24,195 nucleotides of DNA, from contig CAKJVC010000041.1 in the NCBI GenBank assembly GCA_918026815.1, positions 1 through 24,195 of the forward strand. The letters run 5' to 3'. Positions 1 to 9,602 of this stretch are shown piece after piece. This DNA is from Chalara sp. BL73 (lineage: Eukaryota > Ascomycota > Leotiomycetes > Helotiales). Position 1 is the first letter of the stretch. Each line of letters starts with the position of its first letter. The notes beneath the pieces were generated by a model that saw only the letters and a program-made list of their open reading frames with translations, made no database searches and had not been told where the DNA came from. The position numbers and the translations under genes were made by a program.

Positions 1-658
1 AGGAGGCCCTCAATACTGTCAAAGGGTTGGTTGCGATACATGTGACTGGTGGGAAGCTGGCAGCAACACTCCTTCTTACTTCCTGGTTCGGCGTGCACCG
101 CACTAGGTGACTGCCCTCACTCAAACCTTGACCCGAGATCGGTTCTACACATGGCTAGATTAAAGAACTTGCATGTTTAATAAATATTAAATTAGTTGGA
201 TCTAAAGGACACCACTATCGTAAAAAACCCTAAACACTTCTCCTTTAATTATAGTAATAATTAAGTTAAGTAGTAAAATTTAGTTACTTTAACTATGCTT
301 GAAGTTAGTAGCAAAGTCTGAATTAACAGTAAAATCTGAAGTAGATTAGGAATAGTCACGAGATATCGGTTACGACTTGCAGGCTCTAGGGCTTTACGCT
401 GCAGCCTGGAGTGGACAGCCACACTCCTTGACTAGTGCACATCCCTTAATCCTGTGTCATATTCAACCCTCTTTCAACGCCCAGCAACATTCGGATATGG
501 AATGAATCCAACTCCTTTATCCGAGCCTTCCAACAGCAAGCCGGAATCTCGCATGAGTTCTGCAGGCTATTCAGTCGTCACTTTGCAATGATAACGCTTT
601 AAATGATTTTGTCGATCAACTCTTAATATCTAGTCACATCCTTCGGTATAACTCAATC
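1..658. other. Spacer with AT-rich block, no gene seen
   Basis: No reading frame here resembles a protein I know. Positions about 160-360 are clearly AT-richer than the flanks, with many TA steps, as in old RIP-affected repeat DNA of ascomycetes. A single CCCTAAA near 227 is isolated and is not a telomere repeat. Confidence 0.5.
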
Positions 659-1831
659 ATGTTTCTTTCTCTTCTTTCTGTTGCTATATGGTCGGCGCCG
701 TCGAATGCCATCTACACCGTCCTGCTCAAATTCATCTCTATTCCAAACAGCCCCTCACTTCAGCAGCTCTCCTCGGGGATATCACTGTTAATAAACTTTT
801 TGGCCGTGCTAAAGACTTGTCTGAGTTTGCACAGCTTAGCGTAGAGTACGGCCACCCCACTAGTGCCATCGGCAGTTAAGGTAACGAGGTCTACCATCTA
901 CCGTGATAACGTTATTGAAGCTAGTTGCATTACGCTACACTCGATTATATCTACTCCACATTAGATGAACTCGGAAGCTACTACATTCCCCAGAACCAGA
1001 CATTCGATGCTTTTACAAATTGTATTTCCGGCTCCAGACTGACCATTAACGGCAGCGTGCCACCATCGGCAATGCCTATGCTACGAACCCCACCAACGAG
1101 AAATCGACAGCCCATTTCCGGACTATTGACAGAAGTCAAGAATTATGGTTATAACTCCACAGACTACCGTTCTGATAACAATGCCTCTGTTGTGCTTATT
1201 CCTCTGCTTATTCCTCGGGTGATTGCGCTCTATGGGAGGTATCGGAACAAGCTGGGCAAGCTGGTCATTGGCGAGGATCGTTGCAGTATCCCGGAGGCAT
1301 TAAATTGCCACATTTAGTACGACCGACGCAGATGCCGAGCCATATCTGGCAATGCTACGAGCTGGCGAGACAATCAAAACGACTGCATTCATTGATTCGT
1401 TTGTGGGAGCTGTTGGGACAACAAATATTATTGCACAAACGGGGAAGGAGACCCAGAGAACTGCGTCCTTCTGGGAGCAAACAGCGATAGCGTCACCAAG
1501 TGTCCTGGTATCAACGATAACGGCAGCGGAACTATTGCATTGCTCGAAGCGGCGACACATCTAGCCAGATAAGCGCAACGAAGAACTGCGTTCGGTTTGC
1601 TTGGCGGACTGGGGAAGAAGAAGGTTGTTAGGGTCTGAGTACTACAAGTCGGAAATATCAGACATAGAGAACTTGAAAATTTGTATGGTGATGGACTTCG
1701 ACATGGTTGCGTCTCCAAATCTCGCACATCAAGTGTACAATGCCACAAACGCTGTCGAGCCAGTAGGATCTGAACAGCTTCGCAATCTGTATATAAAGTT
1801 CTGCAGAGACCAAAACCAGAATTACACGTAA
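659..1831 (+). pseudogene. Aminopeptidase Y-like M28 metallopeptidase, decayed and 3'-truncated
   Basis: Reading across frames recovers an M28 peptidase of the aminopeptidase Y (yeast Ape3) type, normally a secreted or vacuolar zinc aminopeptidase. An ATG at 659 opens a signal-peptide-like stretch (MFLSLLSVAIW) in frame 2. The mature N-terminus follows in frame 1 (SAALLGDITVNKLFGRAKDL). Next come several stops at 877-922, perhaps a lost intron, then YIYSTLDELGSYY (about 946-984), a scrambled PA-type insert, EPYLAMLRAGETIK (about 1337-1378), CVLLGANSDSVTK with NDNGSG (about 1460-1532), the GEEEG catalytic stretch near 1613, and MDFDMVASPN (about 1690-1719). The usual GAHSD zinc histidine reads asparagine, another sign of lost function. 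Homology stops at a GTAAGT donor (1829), so the last third, with a further zinc histidine, is absent. At least three frameshifts and several stops are present. The family is clear; gene loss is an inference from the lesions. Confidence 0.85.
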
Positions 1832-1885
1832 GTGATCCTCAGCTCTCACCTTTTAGCCAGCCAATCTGTGGCTGGTACAGCCTTA

Positions 1886-2140
1886 TCAACGAACCAACGA
1901 GCACGCAGTGGGGCGGCCCATCGCTAGGGGCTTGGGTTGTCCAGAATTATTTAGCCTCGTCATGTCCCGGTTGGTGGGTCGTATGAAGTGAGTAGGATTC
2001 ACCTCCCAGGAGAAGTCGGGATCAACCATAACTCGGCCATCGAAAGACGGCAGTATAAGGTCTCCATCGTCCGGATTAAATACTCCGCCCCGGCAGCGGA
2101 AGAGGTGAGCCTCCACTAAGGTGACGAACTTTGATCACAA
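1886..2140 (-). pseudogene. Protein fragment, possibly from a fungal AAA-ATPase N-terminal region
   Basis: The reverse strand is open from a TGA near 2140 down to 1886, with no ATG (reading starts only at a GTG at 2116). The pattern is protein-like: KFVTL, then FRCRGGVFNPDDGD, then FDGRVMVDPDFSWEVNP, then FIRP. The order 'KF.L ... GRVMVDP ... NP ... RP' resembles, from memory, the domain before the AAA module in large fungal AAA ATPases (DUF7025 type). No Walker motifs are present, so at best this is a small piece. It abuts the point where the aminopeptidase homology breaks off, so the two fragments may have been joined by a rearrangement. It could also be an unrelated hypothetical protein. 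Confidence 0.3.
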
Positions 2141-2660
2141 TCGATGTCAGGCACGTGTGGTGATGGTTCACCACCCTTGGGATCAGGCCAAGGGATGATC
2201 AAGGATAAATTGGTTATCGTGATATTTATCACTTATACATATTAAAAGGGAGGCGAGCATGGAAAGAGGGATACGTAAAAGCAGCCAATTACATAAATAT
2301 TAGGAAAAGTTGAATGTCCTCAATTGTAGCGATGTCGAGTCGCAATAGTTTTCCTGAACACTGAACACTTTGTATCATAAAGATACCCAAAACTTGCAGC
2401 CCCCACATCCCTCGGTTTCCTCCCTAGAATTAAGTCTGCGCCTAGTTCCCTACTTCTCGATGCTTTACCACAATACCAAGTACCCCAAATAGCTCTCATT
2501 AAAATTTACCAAAATATATTTATCTAGATTCATTACTCTCTCCATTCATTACTTCATTTCTGGAAGTTTAATTGAGAAAGTCCGTTTTTAGCCCTGGGTG
2601 GACCACTCTTGGCTATCTCGAGAACAAAATCCCCAAAATGAATATCAAAATTGTCCTTCA
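2141..2660. other. Spacer, no gene assigned
   Basis: This stretch is AT-rich at 2220-2330 and 2490-2560 and lies downstream of the La-motif gene. A second reverse frame stays open over 2554-2784, but it looks like an out-of-frame extension of the La gene, not a gene of its own. Confidence 0.4.
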
Positions 2661-4623
2661 TCACCGACTCTCGCTCCCTTCCCCAACTCCACAAAGGCAA
2701 GGTTCTGACCACATCGCCATCCTCGGTCCACCATTTCTTGCGGACAGATCCCGCTGCTCCATTTCTAATACCATTTTCTCCCACCCCTCTTTTGGCCTTA
2801 TATGGTCAACGCCGTCCATGTCCCTTCTAAGTTCGATGATATCTGATTCCACGCAGATAGAGCGGAGGACATCAATATCTTGAGTGAATGATTGGAGGCG
2901 CTTGAAGTTGGCAACGAAGCAAAGGGGGACGAAGCCTTGCGAATCCATATGTTTGCGAAGGTATGTGTCTGAGTGGAGGTTGTTTATTGAGAAGTAGAAT
3001 TCACTTTACACATTAGCTTAGTGAAATCCCCAGGGTATTTTAGAGAACGCAACTTACAGCTGATTTTGGATTATGTCGCGAGATGGAGCCACAACTTCTG
3101 ATGTGGAAAAGGTAGCAGGCCAATCCTTACGAAGAGGGTGAATAGGATGAAGAGGCTCTAACGTACAATCAGCTAATGGGGTACCATTTTAATCAGAGTT
3201 GCTGTAAAAGTTACCCAGGCTGTCCTGTGTCCCTAGTCGTATAGGCTTAAGGTCTAATTGGCTAGGTGAAATTGGACAGAAGTCCACGACGGGTCCATAG
3301 TAAACAGTCGTGGGCTTAAGTTCTGGTCCTGTAATATGCCTGTTCAGATAGCCGCCTTGAGTCGACCAACGATATGCCCATTTCGAATGCCCACTCTCCT
3401 CTAGTATGACCATTTCCCTTCGCCAGCCCATTTCACCTGACCAATACCAATCTGGGTCCCGGAGAGTTCGTCTTCTGTAAAATTTAAGCCACCCCATTGC
3501 GATGAAAAGAAATCCGAGTATGTAGTTGGGTACTCAGGCGCAATGCCCTCTAGATCGGCAATTTGTTTCTCCTGAAGGTTGTCACCGCCAGCTGCTATGC
3601 CTGCTCTCCTTTTACGACGCCTGTCCCTTTGTAACCTGCGCGCCTTCTGTTTTTGCCCCTGTGATCTATATCCGAAGTTGCAGAAAAATATAGCAGCTGG
3701 CGGCAATAGAACAGTTCTGTGCTGACCTGGGATCTTGCTGGTAGCGTCCTCTAAAATAGCCCTGATCACAGAGGCTGGGAACTGGGGTATATTTTCTCTA
3801 AGAATAGAGTTTTCTTCAACGCTCACATCAACTTGTGCTATCAATTCGTTCAGCATGAAACAAATGGACTCATGTTAGCTTTTTACAGTAGATTCTGTAC
3901 ATACCAAGTTGGGATGAGAGCTTTCTATCTTTAGGACCAGCTGGAGGCGGCGATTCGGCCTGGGGCTTAGGGTATCGAAGAATCAAGAAGACCAATCCAT
4001 TTTCCTGGAAAGATTTCCAATATCGGCGTCGCGACTTCCACTCTCTCAAATTGCGTTTTGCATTTTTCTTTTGCTCTTGGTCTTGTTGACCGAGACAATA
4101 CACTTTGACCTCAAACAGAAGCTCAGTGGTTAGTTGCCTAGCTTGGTAGATATAGCCATAGTGATCTGATTTTTTGAGTTCAACGAGTTGGAGCTCAGTG
4201 TAGGAATCTGGATTGATTACTTTGTTGATTAAGTTCTTGTCGCCACGAGGAAGCTTGCATTGTTGTTCGGTAGATGCCATACCTCTTGCCGATGGATGAA
4301 AGACCGGAGCATCTGGTCGCAACACTGTAGACTCGCTGGAATTTGGGTTGACGTTGGTAGAAATGATCGATACGGACTTATTTGAAGTCTTTTTAGTCAA
4401 CAAGATCTTAGAAGAACGTTTGCTCGACTGCTTTTTCGATGCTGTCGAAATGGAGCGAGAGTTCTACATTCGTCAGAGAGTACAAACTGGGGACTTCAAG
4501 TATTGCCTTTGGTGGTTGTTGAGATACAAAGGAGATATTCTTTGATTGGGGATGCTGTGGTTGATGGCGAGTAAGGTCCCGTAACTGGTTCAAGGCAGCA
4601 CTGGTGAAAGTGAAGTCTCCCAT
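2661..4623 (-). CDS. La-motif RNA-binding protein (LARP1/Slf1-like), six-exon model
   Basis: The last exon encodes a full La motif (winged-helix RNA-binding domain): QLEFYFSINNL, then TYLRKHMDSQGFVPL, FKRLQS, then GVDHIRPKEGWEKMVL. The tract QxEFYFSxxNL is the signature of LARP-family La modules, which bind RNA 3' ends and influence mRNA stability and translation. A phase-consistent manual model is 4623-4468, 4427-3905, 3837-3448, 3328-3215, 3172-3058, 3003-2661 (546 residues). The introns of 67 bp (GTATGT, GCTAAC, TAG) and 54 bp (GTAAGT) are convincing; the 119-bp one is plausible; those of 40 and 42 bp are doubtful. If the 42-bp intron is not removed, a TAA at 3191-3189 ends the protein before the La motif. 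The N-terminal part carries a Lys/Arg-rich stretch (minus frame, about 3660-3590) and is not recognised. The protein ends only about 20 residues after the La motif, shorter than usual, so a frameshift there is possible. Confidence 0.65.
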
Positions 4624-5280
4624 ATTGAGATAGGCCTCAAGATTTTCAGCCTGTTGCAGTATGGGCTACCAGGAAGTCTAGAAATCTTGAAGAACGAGAT
4701 GGAGGCACGCAGAGCGCATTGGGGCATGGAGAGGACAGGACGGAAGTGAGTCTCGTATAATATGAGCTGAGAAGGAGGCCACCCTGCAGAGAGGTGAGCC
4801 TTGGGACGAGGAACATGTCAATTTAGGTTGGTTAGAGCCTACTTTCGGGTGTGATTGGAATGGCGTGAATTAGGTTTGAAGACTAAAGCTATGCGTCTCG
4901 ATTGTTCACTAATGCCTCCGAAGGCTCTTGATGATTCATGCGATCGATCGGCTTAGAAATGAAATGGCGGCGGAAGCACACGAAACTATTGTGCATTCTG
5001 GTCGCACTTCGACTTTGTGCCTCTTGATGCAGTTGTCTTCGGACAGCAGAATGAGGTGTGCATTAAGGTCATGGGGGAGAGGCCGTCCACCTCATTAGCT
5101 GGGCATAAGCAGAATCGAGGAAAGCCCTGAATGGCTGCCATTTTTGTGGCTTTGTGCAAGCTTAGCATTTCCCCTTTCATTGGTCTCTAATCGGGAAACG
5201 CACCAAACCCTGCAACTTGTGAGGCCACCCCTCGCCAGTCACCTGATCGAGGGATTGCGTTGGAACCAGGTCGAAACGCC
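4624..5280. other. Intergenic region between two divergent genes
   Basis: This lies between the La-motif gene (leftward) and the C2H2 gene (rightward), so it should hold both promoters. I saw no strong TATA box for the leftward gene and no convincing gene inside. A 64-codon reverse frame at 4986-5180 has no recognisable features. Confidence 0.4.
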
Positions 5281-5288
5281 TATAAATT
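5281..5288 (+). promoter_or_regulatory. TATA box of the first C2H2 gene
   Basis: TATAAATT preceded by GCC lies 105 bp before the ATG at 5386, and no other ATG occurs in between. This supports 5386 as the start codon. Confidence 0.55.
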
Positions 5289-5385
5289 GCGGGTTGACCC
5301 TTGACCCTCTTTTGCTCTTCGAGTCTCCAAACCAAGCACTAGAAAGTGTTCGTACCGTTAATACTCGTACTGATATACCTGTGGT

Positions 5386-6173
5386 ATGGAACACTCTGAT
5401 ATCCTCGACAATCTGTGGTCTGCTAATAGATACATTTTGCAGATCTCTGCGGGGGCTACTGGTCTCCGCTCAGTTCATATTCAAAAGGTGTTACAGTGAT
5501 CAACGGCCCTTACGAAGCTTCGAGACCCCGCCACCGTCTTCATTCCCACAACCTCCCAATCAAGATGATGATCTCTCTTATTCTCAGCCGATTTGTTCTT
5601 CAATTAATCGGAATTGTCCTACCGCAGTTTCTGGTCATGAATCTCCTGATACACAAACCAACCCGTCGCAACGCCCTTCCTGGGTTTCGCCATTTCTGGA
5701 CTTCCTCAATGAAAGCGGTGGAGTTAATTGCACAATCTCCGAGTTGCTGTTGCTGGACCTGGAGCAAAGCACTGGAAAGACTCAAGACAATATCCTGCAG
5801 TGCACTCGATGTTGTCGTAAATTTCAGAAGCAAAAAGACTACCGGTAAATTCATCATTTCTGATGCTGCCAGTGCACCACTAACATAACTTAGAAAACAC
5901 CACAAATATCATGAAAAGTTGTGGAAGTGCAACTCCGGCTCTTGTGGCGCCGAATTCCCTTACCGCAAAGACTTGCAACGCCACAAGGGGTCTGTTCATC
6001 CAGACGATCCTGGCGCACCGGACGGACGCTTTTACTGTCCCTACGCAACATGCGAATACAGCCAAGGTGGTTCCCGAAATGGATTTTCGCGTAAGGACAA
6101 CTGCAAACGGCACGAACGGACTTGCCCATACCGAACTGGACCGGAACATAATGGCATCAGCAAACGAATATAA
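5386..6173 (+). CDS. C2H2 zinc-finger protein with three fingers
   Basis: The second intron is clear: donor GTAAAT at 5845, branch CTAAC, acceptor TAG at 5893 (49 bp). Joining across it completes the first finger: C-x2-C-x12-H-x3-H (CTRC to HKYH). The second is C-x4-C-x12-H-x4-H (CNSGSC to HKGSVH). The third is an atypical finger with a long insert (CPYATC, then GFSRKDNCKRHERTC). The protein ends at 6173. It is probably a nuclear DNA-binding protein; the target is unknown. The N-terminus is Ser/Pro/Gln-rich and acidic, as in a regulatory region. The start is uncertain: the downstream frame has no ATG, so I use the ATG at 5386 (MEHSDILDNLW), the first after the TATA box. Two in-phase exon 1-2 joins fit: 5487 to 5588 (100-bp intron, 212 residues) or 5472 to 5525 (52 bp, 228 residues). 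Fingers are certain; the first junction is not. Confidence 0.8.
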
Positions 6174-6725
6174 TCGAGGTCACTGTTGTGCGATAAATAT
6201 ATGTATCGAATACAAGATGGTGAGGCGGATGCAAATCGCCATGGGTTGTGACGCAACCTAGTACTTGCATCCTGCCGTTCATCTTGCTTGTGCTAGCCAA
6301 GACATCGGAAATTCGTCGGGCCGAGTTAGCTCTTTTTCCTCTAGAATTGTTCTGGAGTGCAGAGTGGACACATCGCCGGATTAAGATGGTTTGGGTGAAC
6401 AGTCTTGCAAGATTCTGGTTAATCTTTTCTCATGAATGCAAGTTTATGATTTTCTCATACGGCAAATTCGACAATCCATGGCATCATCGTCTCCGAAAGC
6501 TCCTCGCAAGGCATCTCATCACTGCAATTTACATTACAAAAAAAAAAAAAACCCCCTCGGCATGGCAGAAGCCTCTTCGTGGCGCCAGGGACTAGTACTC
6601 AGGGAGCGTGGGACACCCCACCGACTACTTTTGGAAGCCAAGATCTGTCGCAATCATTTGGTGTGTTTGGAAAGTGGGAAGACTGTTGAACAGGTTAGGT
6701 CTAAGGACCATACCTAAAGTCTATT
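6174..6725. other. Spacer with a 14-A run, no gene assigned
   Basis: A pure run of 14 A at 6538-6551 is followed by CCCCC. The frames of about 100 codons here do not look like known proteins. The A run could be the tail of an inserted transcript copy, but I found no target-site duplication and no upstream coding remnant. Confidence 0.35.
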
Positions 6726-6765
6726 GTAGGCACCTGTAGGCACCAGTAGGCAACAGTAGGCATCA
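6726..6765 (+). repeat. 10-bp tandem repeat, four copies
   Basis: GTAGGCACCT, GTAGGCACCA, GTAGGCAACA and GTAGGCATCA lie head to tail. The first seven bases are identical in all four. The array ends three bases before an LTR-like TGTTG. Confidence 0.85.
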
Positions 6766-6768
6766 GTG

Positions 6769-6904
6769 TGTTGAAATGTGGGTATCACACCTCTATAAGT
6801 AGAGGGATTCTCTCCTGTAGCTTAGGTTCTACAACCTTCAGCAATTGATACTTATTTGCCCTATACTCTCTGAAGGCCACGTGACTTTATTCCTCTATTT
6901 GAAC
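6769..6904 (+). mobile_element. Possible solo LTR (Copia-like), weak
   Basis: The stretch starts TGTTGAAATGTGGG, has a TATA-like CTATAAGTAG at about 6791-6800, a pyrimidine-rich middle, and ends TTGAACA. Start, TATA and end resemble fungal LTRs, but no 5-bp target duplication was found and the 3' end is a guess. It could be ordinary spacer. Confidence 0.3.
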
Positions 6905-7773
6905 AAAGACTTTGAAGTGGCGTCTGGATGGTTAATTGGATTATGGGATTCCGGGCATTCTGGCCTCGTAGTATCAATGGTAGTATTTATAACGAGATTT
7001 TATATTCCAGATATCATGTCGAAAAGAATTGTACTCATTAAGGTATCCAATAGAACTGAAAGATGGAGCATCGAGTAATACCATCGGCTCAGCAAGTGAC
7101 AGCTACTGAGCTTATTTTGTTTCACCTCAACCCTGCTCCTTACTCTTTTTTTGGCATGCGGCGCCGTAACAACAATCCCACTTTCTAGCCTCAACAGAAG
7201 TTCTTGGGCAAATATACTAAGTCAACTTCCAGGTGCATTTTCTTATTCTTTTCTTTTAAAACAATCGGTATACGTGTTGGATGATACCAACGCACAGCCT
7301 CGGTTAGGACAGTTCAAAACTCGCACATCGTCCCAGCATCTAGTTACACACAACCAGACTTCGGCGGTAAGAATCAATATCAATGACTAATCGCTCGAGC
7401 AAGCAAGTTATCATATCCCGATCCTATGGTTTTTAAAGTGTTTGCTAAATGGCGTACGTGCGATGTCCCTCTCGACGGCGAGGATCCTGGGCAAAGTGCA
7501 GTGCTTTGTTGGTGGAATTAGACTTCGATTCCGGGTTCCTCATCTTCTATTCCTACATTTTAACTCTTTGCCATCATCAGAAGCATACCTGCCCAGTACA
7601 TTGACTACCCCGCCTTCCCATGCCCGATTCCAACTCCAGACAGCGCAAGTATCGCAAGGTTCCGTTTGATCTGTTTGTGGTGTTTGCTTTCCTCTGCTAT
7701 ACAATATATAACACATTGGCATGGATAATACCGCGCACCAAATGAATGTCAGAATAGCATCAGATCCGATGTT
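6905..7773. other. Spacer, no gene assigned
   Basis: Three short forward frames (6905-7078, 7151-7390, 7442-7669) have no recognisable motifs, no typical start context and no introns that extend them. I regard the stretch as non-coding or decayed beyond recognition. Confidence 0.35.
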
Positions 7774-7906
7774 TGTTAAGGACCATGTGGATCACGTGGT
7801 CTCTCATGTGATCTATGTACGGGATAGGTTTTGGTCTCAGCCTACAATGCATATATAACATTCGGTTTCTTCTCCTTTAGATGAATCAAGGTTTCTCACT
7901 TCAATA
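7774..7906 (+). mobile_element. Possible solo LTR with palindromic start
   Basis: The candidate begins TGTTAAGGACCATGTGG and contains a near-palindrome around CATGTG/CACGTG at about 7781-7801, a TATA-like TGCATATATAACA near 7849, and CTTCTCCTTTAGAT, an LTR-like layout. It could end at TTCAATA (7906), near the canonical ..CA with one C-to-T change. The flanking pentamers ATGTT (7769-7773) and ATTTT (7907-7911) match at four of five positions. The identification rests on pattern memory. Confidence 0.4.
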
Positions 7907-8804
7907 ATTTTTGCTTGAGACTCGGATGAGATATTGAATGTAGAAAATGCTGGCCTTCAAGGGATACAGTGAAACGGCAAAAGCACATGCTTCTTGCTGG
8001 ATTATTATTGCGCCTTAAATATCGTTCAACACATACAACAGGTTTGAGCTTTGACCCACCTCTAATCGGGGCGACCTTGCCTCTGCACTTGTATTACCTC
8101 CGGAAGGAGACCAGAAGTTTCTTCCACAAGATAACCGTACTTCCTATAGTCTAGTACCACCTAAGCTACGATTCAACACCTCCCGTCAGAATTTTCTTAT
8201 CACCAGTAATCTATTTTAACATCAAATCGATGGCATTTTTCAGCAAGGAGAGATCACCCCCACTGGTATCCCACCACAGGTTGAGTTCTATGACAATTTT
8301 AGCCGGCAAGGCTTGGACGTAGCACGACCAAGCAAAATAGCGCAAACCAATTAAACTAACACGAGCGAGAGAGCAACAGTAGCGAAGCAAATAAAATTAA
8401 GCGAGTTATTGGTTCCCGTGACCTCGCTCCTAGCTAATCTCTCAAATGCTTCAATAGATGACGGTCCATGCCCTTGTGTCATTGAGTTCTAATTAACATT
8501 AGAGATGGATAGTTAATCTAAAATGACCTTCAGCTAGTCGCTACTCTCTATGGCTTAACCGACTTCTCCCTCCCTATCTCCAACTTCTTCCTATTAGTTC
8601 CGAGCGAAATCAGCACCCAAACATAACTACAACAATCAGCTAAGCCATGAAGACACATAGTTATACCACATCCTATTCTTAGACCTAGCCCCAAGGACCT
8701 AAAATCTCGACCCTACATTCGCAGCTCCATGAATAAGTATGACGATGCGTGTCGATGCCCTTGATAGATAGCTAACATCCTGGAAGAAATGAAGATGCCA
8801 ATAA
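7907..8804. other. Spacer, no gene seen
   Basis: There are no convincing coding frames on either strand and no clear repeat. A 61-codon forward frame at 7969-8154 is unremarkable. Confidence 0.4.
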
Positions 8805-9290
8805 GGAAGGGCACGAAGGGATAGAGCTTACCAGCATAGAGATTTCAGTAGGCGTCATGCTGCCTGGACCTTGGTGACTTTTGAGCCACTTTCTTGTCTT
8901 ATTCTAATCGCTGAAAGATGGTTGGGTTATCAAGTCGAGTTTTACGCGCAGAAATGCGAGGAGGCATTTATTTGCGCTAAAGAATTGGACAATTCTGAAA
9001 TTCTTGATTGGGTAACGCCCAAGTTTGCATCACCAACAAAGGCCTAGTTAGCAAGAGCGCTGTTGAGGCACGATGGTGCTGACTGGGAAGATATGCTAGA
9101 ACCGGAAGAGAAGATGTCGCTAGCAGCACGGAATGCGAGGATGCTCAGCATCACTATAGGTAGGCCATCAATGCTTGTGGTCGAGCTCGGAGGCATTAAG
9201 GAGCATCTTGGCTGTGGAGAAGACTTTAACTTGGAGCCCCTTAATTACACGGAGTGTGTAGAAAGGCACTGCCGAGAAAGGTGGCACTAA
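8805..9290 (+). pseudogene. Unrecognised coding remnant, 162 codons with one TAG
   Basis: One frame stays open from just after a TAA (8802-8804) to a TAA at 9288-9290, broken only by a TAG at 9045-9047. It reads like protein throughout: AERWLGYQVEFYAQKCEEAF, DWVTPKF, ARALLRHDGADWEDMLEPEE, SITIGRPSM. No ATG opens it, so the 5' part is missing or lies behind an intron I cannot place. The TAG could come from CAG by one C-to-T change. I do not recognise the family. The stretch RMLSITIGRPSM recalls a motif of fungal-specific transcription factor domains, but the surroundings do not match and I do not assign it. Confidence 0.45.
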
Positions 9291-9350
9291 TTTAGAAAAA
9301 TTGCAACTGATTGATAGAGGGGTCTAGCTTTCTAAAGAAAGAGATGCCAA

Positions 9351-9602
9351 TTGCCAAAAGCGCCGATTCTTGTTATCGCGATTCTTGTTATCGATACGGC
9401 TGAATCGAAATTACAGAGTGATGTTCAGGGCCGGCACGTCCTGCACTCTGACGGCGAGCACGTGCACAATTGGGACGTGGAGAAGAAGCGCTCGGAGCGC
9501 GGCAGCAAGGGCAGCATGGAGCGCGAGCGCCACGGCAGCATCCTGAGCCTGTTCACCAACACCAAGGACGAGAAGGGGCGGAGCATCATTTCTTCCGAAT
9601 AA
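9351..9602 (+). pseudogene. GC-rich C-terminal exon fragment, parent gene unknown
   Basis: The last 60 or so codons before the TAA at 9600-9602 use mostly G- or C-ending codons, unlike everything around them. They encode a charged tail: EHVHNWDVEKKRSERGSKGS, then RHGSILSLFTNTKDEKGRS. Two similar phrases, GRHVLHSD and GRSIISSE, occur in it. It looks like the cytoplasmic tail of a larger protein; fungal alkali-cation/proton antiporters have tails of this kind, but that is only a guess from memory. No upstream exons or membrane segments are seen. The first 15 codons overlap a 15-bp tandem duplication and are probably not part of the original exon. A T-rich stretch and AATAAA-like signals follow, as in a native 3' UTR. 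Confidence 0.45.
9364..9393 (+). repeat. Exact 15-bp tandem duplication
   Basis: CGATTCTTGTTATCG occurs twice without a gap (9364-9378, 9379-9393), just upstream of the GC-rich exon fragment and possibly marking its junction. Confidence 0.9.

Noticed and set aside
222..236. CCCTAAA as telomere-like repeat
   Set aside because: Only one copy; no tandem array.
881..924. Intact intron inside the aminopeptidase pseudogene
   Set aside because: Every donor and acceptor pair tried breaks the reading phase; at best it is a decayed intron.
6720..6898. TCTAT at 6720-6724 and 6894-6898 as a target-site duplication
   Set aside because: The enclosed sequence would end CC, not the CA expected of an LTR; a chance pentamer match is likely.
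7520..7545. TTCGATTCCGGGTT resembling a tRNA T-arm
   Set aside because: No matching acceptor stem, D-arm or anticodon arm could be folded upstream.
9120..9180. RMLSITIGRPSM as a fungal transcription factor domain
   Set aside because: Only a short motif is similar; the residues before and after do not fit that domain.
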